DNA of 64,000 bases, from positions 483,522 to 547,521 of the forward strand of contig NZ_VYQE01000002.1 of NCBI RefSeq assembly GCF_008710275.1, written 5' to 3'. The notes below the pieces were generated by a model that searched no databases, was not told the origin of the DNA, and saw nothing but the letters and a program-made list of their open reading frames with translations. The translations under genes and the position numbers were made by a program. Numbering within the stretch: the first letter of the stretch is position 1; each line of letters starts with the position of its first letter. Shown here piece by piece: positions 44,409 through 54,193 of the stretch. This DNA is from Histidinibacterium aquaticum (lineage in GTDB: Bacteria > Pseudomonadota > Alphaproteobacteria > Rhodobacterales > Rhodobacteraceae).

Positions 44409-45779
44409 TCAGCCGGCCTGGGCGTTGGCCATGACCGAGCGCCGCGCCTGCAGCTCCTCGGCCACGAGGAAGGCCAGCTCCAGCGACTGCGACGCGTTGA
44501 GCCGCGGATCGCAGGCGGTGTGGTAGCGGTCCGAGAGGTCCTCGTCCGTCACGGCCCGGACGCCGCCGGTGCACTCGGTCACGTCGGTGCCGGTCATCTC
44601 GAAATGCACGCCGCCGGGGATCGAGCCCTCCGCCTTGTGGACCGCGAAGAACTCCCGCACCTCGCGCAGCACGCTGTCGAAGGGCCGGGTCTTGTAGCCC
44701 GAAGACGACTTGATCGTGTTGCCGTGCATCGGATCGCAGGTCCAGACGACGTTGGCGCCCTCTTCCTCGACCGCCTTGACAAGCCGCGGCAGGTGCTCGC
44801 CCACGGAGCCCGCGCCGAAACGGGTGATGAGCGTCAGCCGGCCGGCCTCGTTCTCGGGGTTGAGCTTGGCCATCAGCGCCTTGAGGTGGCCGCTGGTCAT
44901 CGAGGGGCCGCACTTGAGACCGATGGGGTTCTGCACGCCCCGGGCGAACTCGACATGCGCGCCGTCGGGCTGGCGCGTGCGGTCGCCGATCCAGATCATG
45001 TGGCCCGAACCGGCGAGCCACTTGCCGGTCGTGGAGTCGATGCGCGTCAGCGCCTCCTCGTACTCCAGCAGCAGCGCCTCGTGGCTGGTGAAGAACTCCA
45101 CCGTCGCCAGTTCGTGGTTGGTCTCGCCGTTGAGTCCCGCCGCCGACATGAAGTCGAGCGTGTCCGAGATACGCTCGGCCATCTCGCGGTACTTCTCGCT
45201 CTCCTCGCGATCGGTGAAGCCCAGCGTCCACTGGTGCACCCGGTGCACGTCCGCGAAGCCGCCCGTCGAGAAGGCCCGAAGCAGGTTCAGCGTCGCCGCC
45301 GCCTGGGTGTAGGCCTGCAGCATCTTGTCCGGGTTCGGCGTTCGCGCGGCCTCGGTGAAGTCGAGCTCGTTGATGATGTCGCCGCGGTAGCTCGGCAGCT
45401 CCTGTCCGTCGCGCGCCTCGACCGGGGCCGAGCGCGGCTTGGCGAACTGGCCGGCCATCCGGCCCACCTTCACCACCGGAACCTTCGCGCCGTAGGTCAG
45501 GACCATCGCCATCTGAAGCATCACCTTGAAGGTGTCGCGGATCGCGTCTGCGGAGAAATCCTTGAAGCTCTCGGCGCAATCGCCGCCCTGAAGCAGAAAG
45601 GCCTCGCCGCGCGACGCCTTGGCGAGCTGCTGGCGCAAGCGCCGGGCCTCGCCCGCGAAGACGAGGGGCGGATACTTCGAGAGCTTGGACTCCACCGCCG
45701 CCAGCGCGGCCGCGTCGGTATAGTCGGGCATCTGTACCCGAGGCTTGGTTCGCCAGTCGGTTCTCTGCCACTCGCTCAT
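44409..45779 (-). CDS. aroG: Class II 3-deoxy-7-phosphoheptulonate (DAHP) synthase
   Basis: A 456-residue class II (plant/actinobacterial-type) DAHP synthase, larger than AroFGH. Landmarks are [25 protein letters not shown] near residue 60, [13 protein letters not shown] and the metal-binding TCDPMHGNT shown by [10 protein letters not shown]. It condenses phosphoenolpyruvate with erythrose-4-phosphate in the first step of the shikimate pathway. The ATG at 45779 follows a GAGGGAGAG site; the frame extends further upstream but without support. Confidence 0.95.
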   Translation of the reverse strand: MSEWQRTDWRTKPRVQMPDYTDAAALAAVESKLSKYPPLVFAGEARRLRQQLAKASRGEAFLLQGGDCAESFKDFSADAIRDTFKVMLQMAMVLTYGAKVPVVKVGRMAGQFAKPRSAPVEARDGQELPSYRGDIINELDFTEAARTPNPDKMLQAYTQAAATLNLLRAFSTGGFADVHRVHQWTLGFTDREESEKYREMAERISDTLDFMSAAGLNGETNHELATVEFFTSHEALLLEYEEALTRIDSTTGKWLAGSGHMIWIGDRTRQPDGAHVEFARGVQNPIGLKCGPSMTSGHLKALMAKLNPENEAGRLTLITRFGAGSVGEHLPRLVKAVEEEGANVVWTCDPMHGNTIKSSSGYKTRPFDSVLREVREFFAVHKAEGSIPGGVHFEMTGTDVTECTGGVRAVTDEDLSDRYHTACDPRLNASQSLELAFLVAEELQARRSVMANAQAG

Positions 45780-46001
45780 CGGTCTCTCCCTCGCAGTCAG
45801 GCGCAGAGTGTATAGACGAGGCTTGCCCCCGCGCCAATGGCCGAAAGCCGCGGAAATATCGGGCATGGGGCGGCTCCTGCCCATTCGGGCGGCAGCGGAG
45901 AGGTCCCGGCGCCGTGATGCCGCAGCGCACCGGGCTCCCTTGCGCCGATCCGGCAAAGGTGCTGAGGTCCCCGGAACCGCGTTCCCGCATGGCTTCGCCG
46001 C

Positions 46002-47006
46002 ATGGAAATCCAACCGCAAACCGTCGATCTCGACGTCCGCCCCGCCAAGCCGCGGCGCTTTGTCTTCGTTCTGCTCGACCAGTTCACGCTGCTCTGCTTT
46101 TCCTGCGCCGTCGAGGCGCTGCGCATCGCCAACCGCATGGCGGGCCACGAACTTTATACCTGGGAGCTCGCGGGCGAAGGCGGCCAGATGGCGCGCTCCT
46201 CCGCGGGCATCGAGTTCGTCCTGACCATGGAGCTCGACGAGCTGGAGCGGGAGGACACCATCCTGCTCTGCGGCGGCATCAACGTGCAGGCGGCCACGAC
46301 CAAGCGGTTGATGAACTGGCTACGACGCGAGGCCCGCCGGGGCGCCACCGTGGGCGGGCTCTGCACGGCGGGCTACTGCCTGGCGCGTGCCGGGCTCCTC
46401 GACGGGCGCAAGGCCACGATCCACTGGGAGAATCAGGACAGTTTCGCCGAGGAATTCGACGAGGTGACGCTGACCAAGTCGGTCTTCGTGATCGACGGCG
46501 GGCGGATCACCACCGCGGGCGGCACCGCCTCCATCGACCTCATGCTCAACATCATCGCCTCCGACCACGGCGACGAGCTGGCCAGCGCGGTGGCCGACCA
46601 GCTCATCTATTCCTCCATCCGCACCGACCAGGACACCCAGCGGCTGTCGATCCCCACCCGCATCGGCGTGCGGCATCCGAAACTGAGCCAGGTCATCCAG
46701 ATGATGGAGCAGAACATCGAGGAGCCGATCAGCCCGGCCACCCTCGCCGCACGGGTCGGCATGTCGACCCGCCAGCTGGAGCGGCTCTTCCGCCGCTACC
46801 TCAACCGCTCTCCGAAGCGGTATTACATGGAGCTGCGGCTCCAGAAGGCGCGCAACCTGCTGATGCAGACCGACATGAGCGTGATCAACGTGGCACTGGC
46901 CTGCGGCTTCACCTCGCCGTCGCACTTCTCAAAGTGCTACCGGGCGCACTACGACACGACGCCCTACCGCGAGCGCGGGACCCAGGCGGCCCGGGCCCAC
47001 GCGTGA
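46002..47006 (+). CDS. GlxA-family regulator (DJ-1/PfpI + AraC domains)
   Basis: The 334-residue protein joins an amidotransferase-like DJ-1/PfpI domain (residues 15-200, with [27 protein letters not shown] given by its GLCTAGY and ATIHWE cores) to an AraC-type double helix-turn-helix at about 225-325 ([12 protein letters not shown] and [19 protein letters not shown]). GlxA-type regulators control catabolism of carnitine, betaine, choline or amino acids. It is divergent from the DAHP synthase gene over 222 bases, in which I see no feature, and lies just upstream of the liv operon. Confidence 0.87.
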   Translation: MEIQPQTVDLDVRPAKPRRFVFVLLDQFTLLCFSCAVEALRIANRMAGHELYTWELAGEGGQMARSSAGIEFVLTMELDELEREDTILLCGGINVQAATTKRLMNWLRREARRGATVGGLCTAGYCLARAGLLDGRKATIHWENQDSFAEEFDEVTLTKSVFVIDGGRITTAGGTASIDLMLNIIASDHGDELASAVADQLIYSSIRTDQDTQRLSIPTRIGVRHPKLSQVIQMMEQNIEEPISPATLAARVGMSTRQLERLFRRYLNRSPKRYYMELRLQKARNLLMQTDMSVINVALACGFTSPSHFSKCYRAHYDTTPYRERGTQAARAHA

Positions 47007-47073
47007 CCGGCCAAGGGGCCGCTTTCGCAGCGGCCCGCCCGAGGCGCTTCCGGCGCAATATCCTTAGCGTCAG

Positions 47074-47099
47074 GCGGGCTCCGAGCCCGCTTTTCTTTT
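47074..47099 (+). terminator. Rho-independent terminator after the GlxA-type gene
   Basis: 7-bp stem GCGGGCT / AGCCCGC with a 3-nt loop, followed by TTTTCTTTT. Confidence 0.8.
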
Positions 47100-47155
47100 C
47101 CGGAGGACCTCACTAGGCTCCGTCGCGGGACAACCCACCAATAGGGAGTAAACGA

Positions 47156-48343
47156 ATGAAGAAGGTTCTCTTGGCCACCACCGCAGCCGTCATCGGCACC
47201 GCGGCCGCGGCTCAGGACGACAGCGTCGCCATCGGCATCGTGCTCGGCTACACCGGCCCGATCGAAAGCCTGACGCCCCACATGACCGACGCGGCCGAGC
47301 TCGCGATCTCCGAGATCAACGAAGCCGGTGGCATCCTCGGCGGAACGACGATCGAGACCGTCCAGGCCGACTCCACCTGCATCGACGGCGCCGCCGCCAC
47401 CGCCGCGGCCGAGCGTCTCGTGACCTCCGACGGCGTGGTCGCCATCATGGGCGCCGACTGTTCCGGCGTGACCGGCGCGGTTCTCGCCAACGTCGCCGTG
47501 CCGAACGGCATCCCGATGATCTCGCCCTCCGCCACCTCGCCGGGTCTCTCGACCGCCGAGGACAACGGGCTCTTCTTCCGCACCGCCCCCTCCGACGCCC
47601 GCCAGGGTGAAGTGCTCGCCGGCATCCTCGCCGACAAGGGCATCGAGGAAGTCGCGGTGACCTACACCAACAACGACTACGGCAAGGGCCTGTCCGACAG
47701 CTTCGTGCAGAACTTCGAAGCCCAGGGCGGCACCGTGACGATCAACGCGCCCCACGAGGACGGCAAGGCCGACTACTCCGCCGAGGTCGCCGCGGCCGAT
47801 GCCGCCGGTGGCGAGGCGCTCGTCGTGCTCGGCTACTCCGACGGTGGCGGCGCGGGCATGATCCGCTCCTCGCTCGACAGCGGCGCCTTCGACACCTTCG
47901 TCATGGGCGACGGCATGTACGGCGACGCGATGCTCGAGGACATGGGCTCCGAGATGGAAGGCTCCATGGGCGCCGTTCCGTGGTCCGAGGGCGAAGGCTC
48001 CGAGGCCTTCACCTCGATCACCGAGGAAGCCGGCATCAACGGCGAGAGCTCCTTCACCCGTGAGAGCTATGACGCCGCGGCGCTCCTCGCGCTTGCCATG
48101 CAGGCCGGCGGCGAGGCGACCTCCGAGGCGATCGCCGCGAACGTGATGAACGTGGCCAACGCCCCCGGCGAGGAAATCCTCCCCGGCGAGCTGGGCCGCG
48201 CGCTCGAGCTGCTCGCGAACGGCGAGGAGATCGATTACGTCGGCGCCACCAACGTCGAGCTGATCGGGCCGGGTGAGGCCGCGGGCACGTACCGCGAGTA
48301 CACCATCACCGACAGCGACTACGAAACCGTGCAGTTCCGCTAA
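47156..48343 (+). CDS. livJ: Branched-chain amino acid-type substrate-binding protein
   Basis: A 395-residue periplasmic binding protein of the HAAT family, with a signal peptide (about residues 1-19, AAAA/QDD), the opening IGIVLGYTGPIESL, GGILGGTTIETVQADSTC, and VTYTNNDYGKGLSDSF. Family members bind leucine-type or other amino acids, amides or urea, so the ligand is not fixed. An AGGGAG ribosome site precedes the ATG. It is followed by a hairpin and the LivG, LivF, LivH and LivM genes. Confidence 0.9.
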   Translation: MKKVLLATTAAVIGTAAAAQDDSVAIGIVLGYTGPIESLTPHMTDAAELAISEINEAGGILGGTTIETVQADSTCIDGAAATAAAERLVTSDGVVAIMGADCSGVTGAVLANVAVPNGIPMISPSATSPGLSTAEDNGLFFRTAPSDARQGEVLAGILADKGIEEVAVTYTNNDYGKGLSDSFVQNFEAQGGTVTINAPHEDGKADYSAEVAAADAAGGEALVVLGYSDGGGAGMIRSSLDSGAFDTFVMGDGMYGDAMLEDMGSEMEGSMGAVPWSEGEGSEAFTSITEEAGINGESSFTRESYDAAALLALAMQAGGEATSEAIAANVMNVANAPGEEILPGELGRALELLANGEEIDYVGATNVELIGPGEAAGTYREYTITDSDYETVQFR

Positions 48344-48363
48344 GACGCACTTGCACTTTCGGG

Positions 48364-48387
48364 CGGCGCGGGCCATGTCCCGCGCCG
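48364..48387 (+). terminator. Intercistronic hairpin after livJ
   Basis: 9-bp perfect stem CGGCGCGGG / CCCGCGCCG, 6-nt loop, no U tract. It probably stabilises or partly ends the livJ transcript so that binding protein is made in excess. Confidence 0.55.
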
Positions 48388-48442
48388 TTCGCACACCGGA
48401 GAGGGACACTTCGGTAACCAAGAGGCGGCAAACGCCCGGGGG

Positions 48443-49240
48443 ATGTCAGGGATGATCGAAGTCAGGGACGTGGTGAAGGCCTTTGGCGGCTTTCGGGCCG
48501 TGGACGGCGCGAGCCTTTCCGTTGCGCCGGGCTCCATCACCGGCCTCATCGGCCCGAACGGGGCCGGGAAATCGACGCTTTTCAACGTGATCGCCGGTGA
48601 ACTTCCACCGACGAGCGGCCAGGTGCTGCTCGACGGAGAGGATATCACGGGCCTTCCGCCGCACGATCTCTTCCACCGCGGGCTGCTGCGCACCTTCCAG
48701 ATCGCGCACGAGTTCTCCTCGATGACGGTGCGCGAGAACCTGATGATGGTGCCGGGCGCGCAGTCGGGCGAGACGCTCTGGAACGCCTGGTTCCGCCGCG
48801 GCGCGATCCGCGCTGAGGAGCGCGCGCTGGCCGAGCGGGCCGACGAGGTGCTGGAGTTCCTCACCATCGACCATCTCGCCGACGAGAAGGCGGGCAACCT
48901 CTCCGGCGGCCAGAAGAAGCTGCTGGAGCTCGGGCGGACCATGATGGTCGACGCCAAGATCGTCTTCCTCGACGAGGTCGGCGCGGGCGTGAACCGTACA
49001 CTGCTCAACACCATCGGCGACGCGATCCTGCGGCTCAACCGCGAGCGCGGATACACCTTCGTCGTCATCGAGCACGACATGGATTTCATCGGCCGCCTCT
49101 GCGACCCGGTCATCTGCATGGCCGAGGGCAAGGTGCTGGCCCAGGGCTCGCTCGACGAGATCAAGGCCAACGAGCAGGTCATCGAGGCCTACCTGGGCAC
49201 CGGTCTCAAGAACAAGGACAAGCTGGAGGCCGGGGCGTGA
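48443..49240 (+). CDS. livG: Branched-chain amino acid ABC transporter ATPase LivG
   Basis: The 265-residue ATPase has Walker A GPNGAGKST, the LivG signature LSGGQKKLLELGR, Walker B IVFLDEVGAGVN and the H-loop FVVIEHDMDFIG. LivG pairs with LivF to energise the LivHM permease. The usual DEP of Walker B reads DEV here. The stop overlaps the next small gene by 4 bases (GTGA). Confidence 0.94.
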   Translation: MSGMIEVRDVVKAFGGFRAVDGASLSVAPGSITGLIGPNGAGKSTLFNVIAGELPPTSGQVLLDGEDITGLPPHDLFHRGLLRTFQIAHEFSSMTVRENLMMVPGAQSGETLWNAWFRRGAIRAEERALAERADEVLEFLTIDHLADEKAGNLSGGQKKLLELGRTMMVDAKIVFLDEVGAGVNRTLLNTIGDAILRLNRERGYTFVVIEHDMDFIGRLCDPVICMAEGKVLAQGSLDEIKANEQVIEAYLGTGLKNKDKLEAGA

Positions 49241-49485
49241 GCGCACCGCTCTTCCTGGTCTGGCACGGCGCGCCCGGGGCGGAGGTCGAGGTGGCCGAGC
49301 CGAACCATCCGCTCGCGGAGGGGATGTTCCTCGTGCGCTCCGAGCGGACGCTGTCGAAGCTCTACCATGCCATCAAGCACCAGCTTCCCGAGGACACCGC
49401 GCTCTGCGTCGCGCCACTCGCCGACGCGCCGAAGTTCAAGGGTCTGGCCGAGGGCGCGCTTAAGTGGCTGAGGTCCGGGGCATGA
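49237..49485 (+). CDS. Uncharacterised 82-residue protein within the liv operon
   Basis: A small cytoplasmic protein (FLVWHGAPGAEVEVAEP near the start, TLSKLYHAIKHQLPEDTALCVAPLAD in the middle, shown by cores KLYHAIKHQLP and CVAPLAD). I recognise no family. Its start and stop overlap livG and the next gene by 4 bases each, so it is translated with the transporter. It might be a transporter-associated or regulatory factor, but nothing in the sequence shows this. Confidence 0.75.
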   Translation: MSAPLFLVWHGAPGAEVEVAEPNHPLAEGMFLVRSERTLSKLYHAIKHQLPEDTALCVAPLADAPKFKGLAEGALKWLRSGA

Positions 49486-50060
49486 AGACCCTCGGCGCGC
49501 TTCTTCTGGGCGGTCTCGGCGCCGCGAGTACCGGCTTGGCGCAGGACTGCACGCCGTTTTCCGAGGGCGTGGCCTTCTGCGCCGCCGAGGCGGGACTCTC
49601 CGGCGGCGATCTGCGCGAGAACGGCCCCACGGCCTATTACACCGAGAGCTACGGTGTCCTGGTCGAGGTCGCGCCGCTCTCGGCCACGAGCTACACCGAC
49701 CCGGCCTTCATGCGTGCGAACCTCGATGCCTATCTCGCGGAGCGCAAAGGATTTTCCGACGGCCTTCCTGCCCTCGAACGCGACCGGATCGACCTCGGCG
49801 ACCGGCCCGCCGAACAGGTGGTCTACCGCGAGGGCGAACGGGTGATCGCCGATACGCTCGCCCTCGGAGACGGCTACGGCGTCTACGTCCAGACACTGGC
49901 CGTCGCCGAGAGCTTCACCGAGGAGCACCGCCTCTTCCACGACCGGGTTCTCGCGGCCCTGCGCCTGCCCGAGCCCGCCAACCCCGACGTCTGGGGCGTG
50001 CGGGCCGACCGGCCCGAGGCCCGCCCCCTCGCCACCGCCAGCCAGGAGACCGACGAATGA
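49482..50060 (+). CDS. Secreted Cys-x9-Cys protein 1 in the liv operon
   Basis: A 192-residue protein with a signal peptide (about residues 1-20, ending GLAQ/D). The mature protein begins with a Cys-x9-Cys motif (CTPFSEGVAFC) and then beta-strand-rich sequence with YTESYGVLVEVAPL and YVQTLAVAESF. The same motif occurs in the next gene, so the two are probably paralogues stabilised by an early disulfide. The ATG at 49482 overlaps the upstream stop by 4 bases. The function is unknown. Confidence 0.8.
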   Translation: MKTLGALLLGGLGAASTGLAQDCTPFSEGVAFCAAEAGLSGGDLRENGPTAYYTESYGVLVEVAPLSATSYTDPAFMRANLDAYLAERKGFSDGLPALERDRIDLGDRPAEQVVYREGERVIADTLALGDGYGVYVQTLAVAESFTEEHRLFHDRVLAALRLPEPANPDVWGVRADRPEARPLATASQETDE

Positions 50061-50560
50061 TCCGCCGCCTCGCCTGCCTCGCCCTGATCTCAGCCACACC
50101 CGCCGCCGCCCAGGAGGGCTGCACCGCCCTCTCGGACGCTGTCTCCTTTTGCCCCGGCGCGACGCCCTGGGCCGCCTTCGAGGCGCAGGAGCGCGAGGAC
50201 GGCGGCTACGCCTGGGAGGGCGGCGAGCTCCTGCTCCAGGCCTTCCCGCTGGAGGACGGCCTCTACGAGGGGACGCAGCCGCCCGGCAGCCGCGCCCGCG
50301 ACATCATCCTGACCGACTACGCCACCCGCACCGGCGGCGTGATCCAGGGCCGCGCCGTGCCGCTCGGCGAGGACGGTCCCGCGACGACGGCGGCGATCGC
50401 CTACCCCGACGGGGACACCAGCGCCCTCGTGACGCTCTACGGGCTGGAGGGCGAGACCTGGTTCGTCGTCACCAACGAACTGGGCACCGAGGTCACCTCG
50501 GTCCACCAGCGCGGCCACATGGCGGCCCTGCAGTCGCTGACCGGGGAGGAGCCCTCGTGA
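50057..50560 (+). CDS. Secreted Cys-x9-Cys protein 2 in the liv operon
   Basis: A 167-residue exported protein with a signal peptide (about 1-18, AAAQ/E), then the Cys-x9-Cys motif CTALSDAVSFC. The remainder is beta-rich (ALVTLYGLEGETWFVVTNE). It matches the preceding gene in its start motif and general length, and overlaps it by 4 bases. It probably acts in the periplasm beside the substrate-binding protein; the role is unknown. Confidence 0.8.
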   Translation: MIRRLACLALISATPAAAQEGCTALSDAVSFCPGATPWAAFEAQEREDGGYAWEGGELLLQAFPLEDGLYEGTQPPGSRARDIILTDYATRTGGVIQGRAVPLGEDGPATTAAIAYPDGDTSALVTLYGLEGETWFVVTNELGTEVTSVHQRGHMAALQSLTGEEPS

Positions 50561-51375
50561 GCGACGCCTATTCGGACCGCGGCAACAAGGACCGCTCGAT
50601 CGCCAACCCCGACGGCCAGGGCAGCATCATTCCCGAGGGCGGCGGCACCGCCAAGCCCTCGACCGACACGGCCTTTCTCGCGGGCGTGGACATGACCGGC
50701 GGTTATGGTCGCGGCGCGGACATCCTGCACGACTGCACCGTCTCGGTGGATCCTGGCGAGATCGCCGTGATCGTGGGTCCCAACGGGGCGGGCAAGTCCA
50801 CCGCGATGAAGGCAATCTTCGGGATGCTGCACCTTCGGAAGGGCCATGTGAGCCTCGACGGGCAGGACATCACCGCGCTCTCGCCGCAGGACCGGGTGCA
50901 GGCGGGCATGGGCTTCGTGCCGCAGGTGAAGAACATCTTCACCTCGATGACGGTCGAGGAGAACCTCGAGATGGGCGCCTTCATCCGGCGCGACGACATC
51001 CGCGGCACCATGGAGCAGGTCTACGAGCTCTTCCCGATCCTCAAGGACAAGCGCCGCCAGCCTGCGGGCGAACTTTCGGGCGGGCAGCGCCAGCAGGTCG
51101 CCGTGGGCCGGGCGCTGATGACCAAGCCCAAGGTGCTGATGCTGGACGAGCCCACCGCGGGCGTGTCGCCCATCGTCATGGACGAACTCTTCGACCGGAT
51201 CATCGAGGTCTCCCGCACCGGGATCCCGATCCTCATGGTCGAGCAGAACGCCCGCCAGGCGCTCAACATCGCCGACAAGGGCTACGTTCTCGTGCAGGGC
51301 CGCAACGCCTTCACCGGCACCGGGAAAGAGCTTCTGGCCGACCCCGAGGTCCGCAAGAGCTTCCTGGGCGGCTAG
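50557..51375 (+). CDS. livF: Branched-chain amino acid ABC transporter ATPase LivF
   Basis: A 272-residue ATPase with Walker A GPNGAGKST, signature LSGGQRQQVAVGRAL and Walker B VLMLDEPTAGVSP. Residues 1-45 are an unusual polar N-terminal extension (SIANPDGQGSIIPEGGG) before the normal LivF start near DMTGGYG. The GTG at 50557 overlaps the previous stop. LivF is the second ATPase subunit of the transporter. Confidence 0.93.
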   Translation: MSDAYSDRGNKDRSIANPDGQGSIIPEGGGTAKPSTDTAFLAGVDMTGGYGRGADILHDCTVSVDPGEIAVIVGPNGAGKSTAMKAIFGMLHLRKGHVSLDGQDITALSPQDRVQAGMGFVPQVKNIFTSMTVEENLEMGAFIRRDDIRGTMEQVYELFPILKDKRRQPAGELSGGQRQQVAVGRALMTKPKVLMLDEPTAGVSPIVMDELFDRIIEVSRTGIPILMVEQNARQALNIADKGYVLVQGRNAFTGTGKELLADPEVRKSFLGG

Positions 51376-51828
51376 GTGGACGCGCGGCTCGCAGCCCTGG
51401 GCCTCGTCGCGGCCGTGGTTCTGGTCTTCGGATCGGTCGGCTGGTCGATGCTGCGCGCGCCCGAGCCGCCGCCCGCGATCCCCGAGACCTCGGCCCTCTG
51501 CCACTTCGAAACCTACTGCGAGGGGGCCGACTGCGGCGCTTCCCCGCCGCCCGACTTTCGCATCGTCCGCAACGGTCCCTACGACCGCACCTACATCGGT
51601 CCCGCCGACGGCAGCCCCGGCACCGCCAGCGTGACCCGTCTCGAGGGGGCCGAGCAGATCTCCAGCGAGATCGGCGAGGAGGAGGGCGTCGCCCTCTTCG
51701 GAACCGTGACGCTCCGCTCCGACGGCGGTTTCGACTACCGCCGCACCCGCCGCCTGATCTCGTCCGAACCGGAGGCGACGGGCAGCGGTACCTGCACGCC
51801 CTTCACCGAAACCGGACCCGACGCATGA
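51376..51828 (+). CDS. Uncharacterised Cys-rich membrane-anchored protein in the liv operon
   Basis: A 150-residue protein with an N-terminal hydrophobic segment (residues 5-25, ALGLVAAVVLVFGSVGW) and a periplasmic part with Cys at CHFETYCEGADC and a C-terminal TCTPF. The GTG start directly abuts the livF stop with no spacer. I recognise no family. It is the fourth small uncharacterised gene in this operon and, like the two exported ones, it carries paired cysteines. Confidence 0.7.
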   Translation: MDARLAALGLVAAVVLVFGSVGWSMLRAPEPPPAIPETSALCHFETYCEGADCGASPPPDFRIVRNGPYDRTYIGPADGSPGTASVTRLEGAEQISSEIGEEEGVALFGTVTLRSDGGFDYRRTRRLISSEPEATGSGTCTPFTETGPDA

Positions 51829-51850
51829 CCCCCGCCCAGAAGGACCACCC

Positions 51851-52861
51851 ATGGACCTGCTGAACGCCCTCGTGGCGCTGACCAACTTCGTCGTCATCCC
51901 CGCGGCCGCCTACGGCGCGCAACTCGCGCTCGGCGCGCTGGGGGTCACGCTGATCTACGGCATCCTGCGCTTTTCCAACTTCGCGCATGGCGACACCATG
52001 GCCTTCGGCACCATGGCGACGATCCTGACGACCTGGGGCCTGCAGGCCGCGGGCATCGGCCTGGGCCCCCTGCCCACCGCCCTGCTCGCCCTGCCCGTCG
52101 GCATCCTCGCGACCTCGGCGCTGCTCCTGGCGACCGACCGGATGGTCTACCGCTTCTACCGGGCGCAGAAGGCCGCACCGGTGATCCTGGTGATCGTCTC
52201 GATGGGTGTCATGTTCGTCTACAACGGTCTCACGCGCTTCTTCATCGGCGTGGACGACCGGACCTTCTCCGACGGTGAGCGCTTCATCGTCTCGGCGCGC
52301 GACTTCCGCGACTGGTCCGGCCTCGACGAGGCGCTGGCCATCAAGACCTCGCAGCTGATCACGCTGGTCACCGCCGTGGTCGTCGTCGCCGCGCTCTTCT
52401 GGTTCCTGAATCGCACGCGGACCGGCAAGTCCATGCGCGCCTTCTCCGACAACGAGGACCTGGCGCTGCTCTCGGGCATCAGCCCGGAGCGGGTGGTGAC
52501 GGTGACCTGGCTGCTGGTCGCGGCGCTCGCCACCGTGGCCGGCACGCTTTACGGGCTCGACAAGTCGTTCAAGCCCTTCACCTACTTTCAGCTTCTGCTG
52601 CCGATCTTCGCCGCGGCCATCGTCGGCGGCCTGGGCTCCCCCCTCGGAGCCATCGTCGGCGGTTTCATTATCGCCTTCTCCGAGGTCGCGGTGACCTACC
52701 CGCTGCGCAAGATCATCGGCTACCTCGTGCCCGAAAGCCTAGAGCCCGGCGGCCTCGTCCAGCTGCTCGCCACCGAGTACAAGTTCGCCGTCTCCTTCGT
52801 CATCCTCATCGTGGTGCTGATCTTCCGGCCCACGGGCCTCTTCAGGGGGAAGTCCGTATGA
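51851..52861 (+). CDS. livH: Branched-chain amino acid ABC transporter permease LivH
   Basis: The 336-residue permease has about eight helices and the LivH signatures GVTLIYGILRFSNFAHGD near residue 35 and LDKSFKPFTYFQLLLPIFAAAIVGGLGS given by KPFTYFQ and AIVGGLGSPLGA. With LivM it forms the membrane channel. The ATG overlaps nothing upstream (22-base gap) and its stop overlaps livM by 4 bases. Confidence 0.93.
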   Translation: MDLLNALVALTNFVVIPAAAYGAQLALGALGVTLIYGILRFSNFAHGDTMAFGTMATILTTWGLQAAGIGLGPLPTALLALPVGILATSALLLATDRMVYRFYRAQKAAPVILVIVSMGVMFVYNGLTRFFIGVDDRTFSDGERFIVSARDFRDWSGLDEALAIKTSQLITLVTAVVVVAALFWFLNRTRTGKSMRAFSDNEDLALLSGISPERVVTVTWLLVAALATVAGTLYGLDKSFKPFTYFQLLLPIFAAAIVGGLGSPLGAIVGGFIIAFSEVAVTYPLRKIIGYLVPESLEPGGLVQLLATEYKFAVSFVILIVVLIFRPTGLFRGKSV

Positions 52862-54159
52862 CCAACGCCCTCCGCCTGCCCCTCGCGACGGCGTTCCTCG
52901 TCGCGCTCTTCATCGGCACTGGCTACGTCCAGAGCTGGAACACCGCGCTGCAGCTCCTGAACATGGGGCTGGTCTCGGCGATCATGGCCCTCGGGGTGAA
53001 CCTTCAGTGGGGCTTCGCCGGTCTCTTCAACGTGGGCGTCATGGGCTTCGTGGCCCTGGGCGGGCTGGCCGCCGTGCTGGTCTCGGTCGAGCCCGTACCT
53101 GCCGCCTGGCAGGCCGGCGGGCCCCGCGCGATGATCGCCATGATCGCGGGCGCCCTGACCATCACGGGCGCCATCGTTACCTACCGCCGGAGCCCGAAGC
53201 GCTGGCGGCTCTGGGCGATGCTCGCCGTCCTGCTCGTGGGCTTCGTCCTCTACCGCTGGCTCTTCAGCCCGGCGCGCGACGCGATCGAGGCCATCGACCC
53301 CGCCTCCACCGGCTTCCTCGGCGGCCTCGGCCTGCCGATCCTCGTGGCCTGGCCCGTGGGCGGGCTGCTCGCCGCTGGCGCGGCCTGGCTGATCGGCAAG
53401 ACCGCCCTCGGCCTGCGCTCGGACTACCTCGCCATCGCCACGCTGGGCATCGCCGAGATCATCATCGCCGTGCTCAAGAACGAGGAATGGCTCTCCCGCG
53501 GGGTCAAGGACGTCTACGGCCTGCCCCGCCCGGTGCCGAACGAGATCGACCTGCAGCAGGACCCGGGCTTCGTCGCCCAGGCCGCGGAATGGGGTCTCGA
53601 CCCGGTCACCGCCTCCACGCTCTGGGTCAAGCTCGCCTATACCGGCCTCATCGCCGTCGTCCTGGTGCTGCTGCTCCTGCTGGCGCAGCTCGCGCTCAAC
53701 TCTCCCTGGGGCCGGATGATGCGCGCGATCCGCGACAACGAGACGGCGGCCGAGGCCATGGGCAAGAACGTCACCCGCCGGCACCTGCAGGTCTTCATCC
53801 TGGGCTCGGCGATCTGCGGCATCGCGGGCGCCATGATGACCACCCTGGACGGCCAGCTCACGCCGGGCACCTACCAGCCGCTGCGATACACCTTCCTCAT
53901 CTGGGTCATGGTGATCGTCGGCGGGTCGGGCAACAACTACGGAGCCGTCGTCGGCGGCGTGCTGATCTGGTGGCTCTGGATCCAGGTGGACCCGATGGGC
54001 CGCGCGCTCATGGGCTTCCTCGCCTCCGGCCTGCCCGAGGGCAGCGCCCTCGCGCTCCACGTCGAGGACGCGGCCCAGTACATGCGCCTCTTCACCATGG
54101 GGGTGATCCTGCTGGTGGTGCTCAGGTTCTCGCCACGCGGGCTGATCCCGGAACGGTGA
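52858..54159 (+). CDS. livM: Branched-chain amino acid ABC transporter permease LivM
   Basis: The 433-residue permease has about ten helices, with the LivM motifs GLVSAIMALGVNLQWGFAGLFNVGVMGF (key residues NLQWGFAGLFNVG), SDYLAIATLGIAEII and AIRDNETAAEAMGKNV. It is longer than enteric LivM owing to an insertion around residues 110-150. It completes the livJ...livM operon; translation is coupled to livH. Confidence 0.93.
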   Translation: MTNALRLPLATAFLVALFIGTGYVQSWNTALQLLNMGLVSAIMALGVNLQWGFAGLFNVGVMGFVALGGLAAVLVSVEPVPAAWQAGGPRAMIAMIAGALTITGAIVTYRRSPKRWRLWAMLAVLLVGFVLYRWLFSPARDAIEAIDPASTGFLGGLGLPILVAWPVGGLLAAGAAWLIGKTALGLRSDYLAIATLGIAEIIIAVLKNEEWLSRGVKDVYGLPRPVPNEIDLQQDPGFVAQAAEWGLDPVTASTLWVKLAYTGLIAVVLVLLLLLAQLALNSPWGRMMRAIRDNETAAEAMGKNVTRRHLQVFILGSAICGIAGAMMTTLDGQLTPGTYQPLRYTFLIWVMVIVGGSGNNYGAVVGGVLIWWLWIQVDPMGRALMGFLASGLPEGSALALHVEDAAQYMRLFTMGVILLVVLRFSPRGLIPER

Positions 54160-54193
54160 TCGTCCCCGCGTTGACACCGGGGGCCGGGACGCG

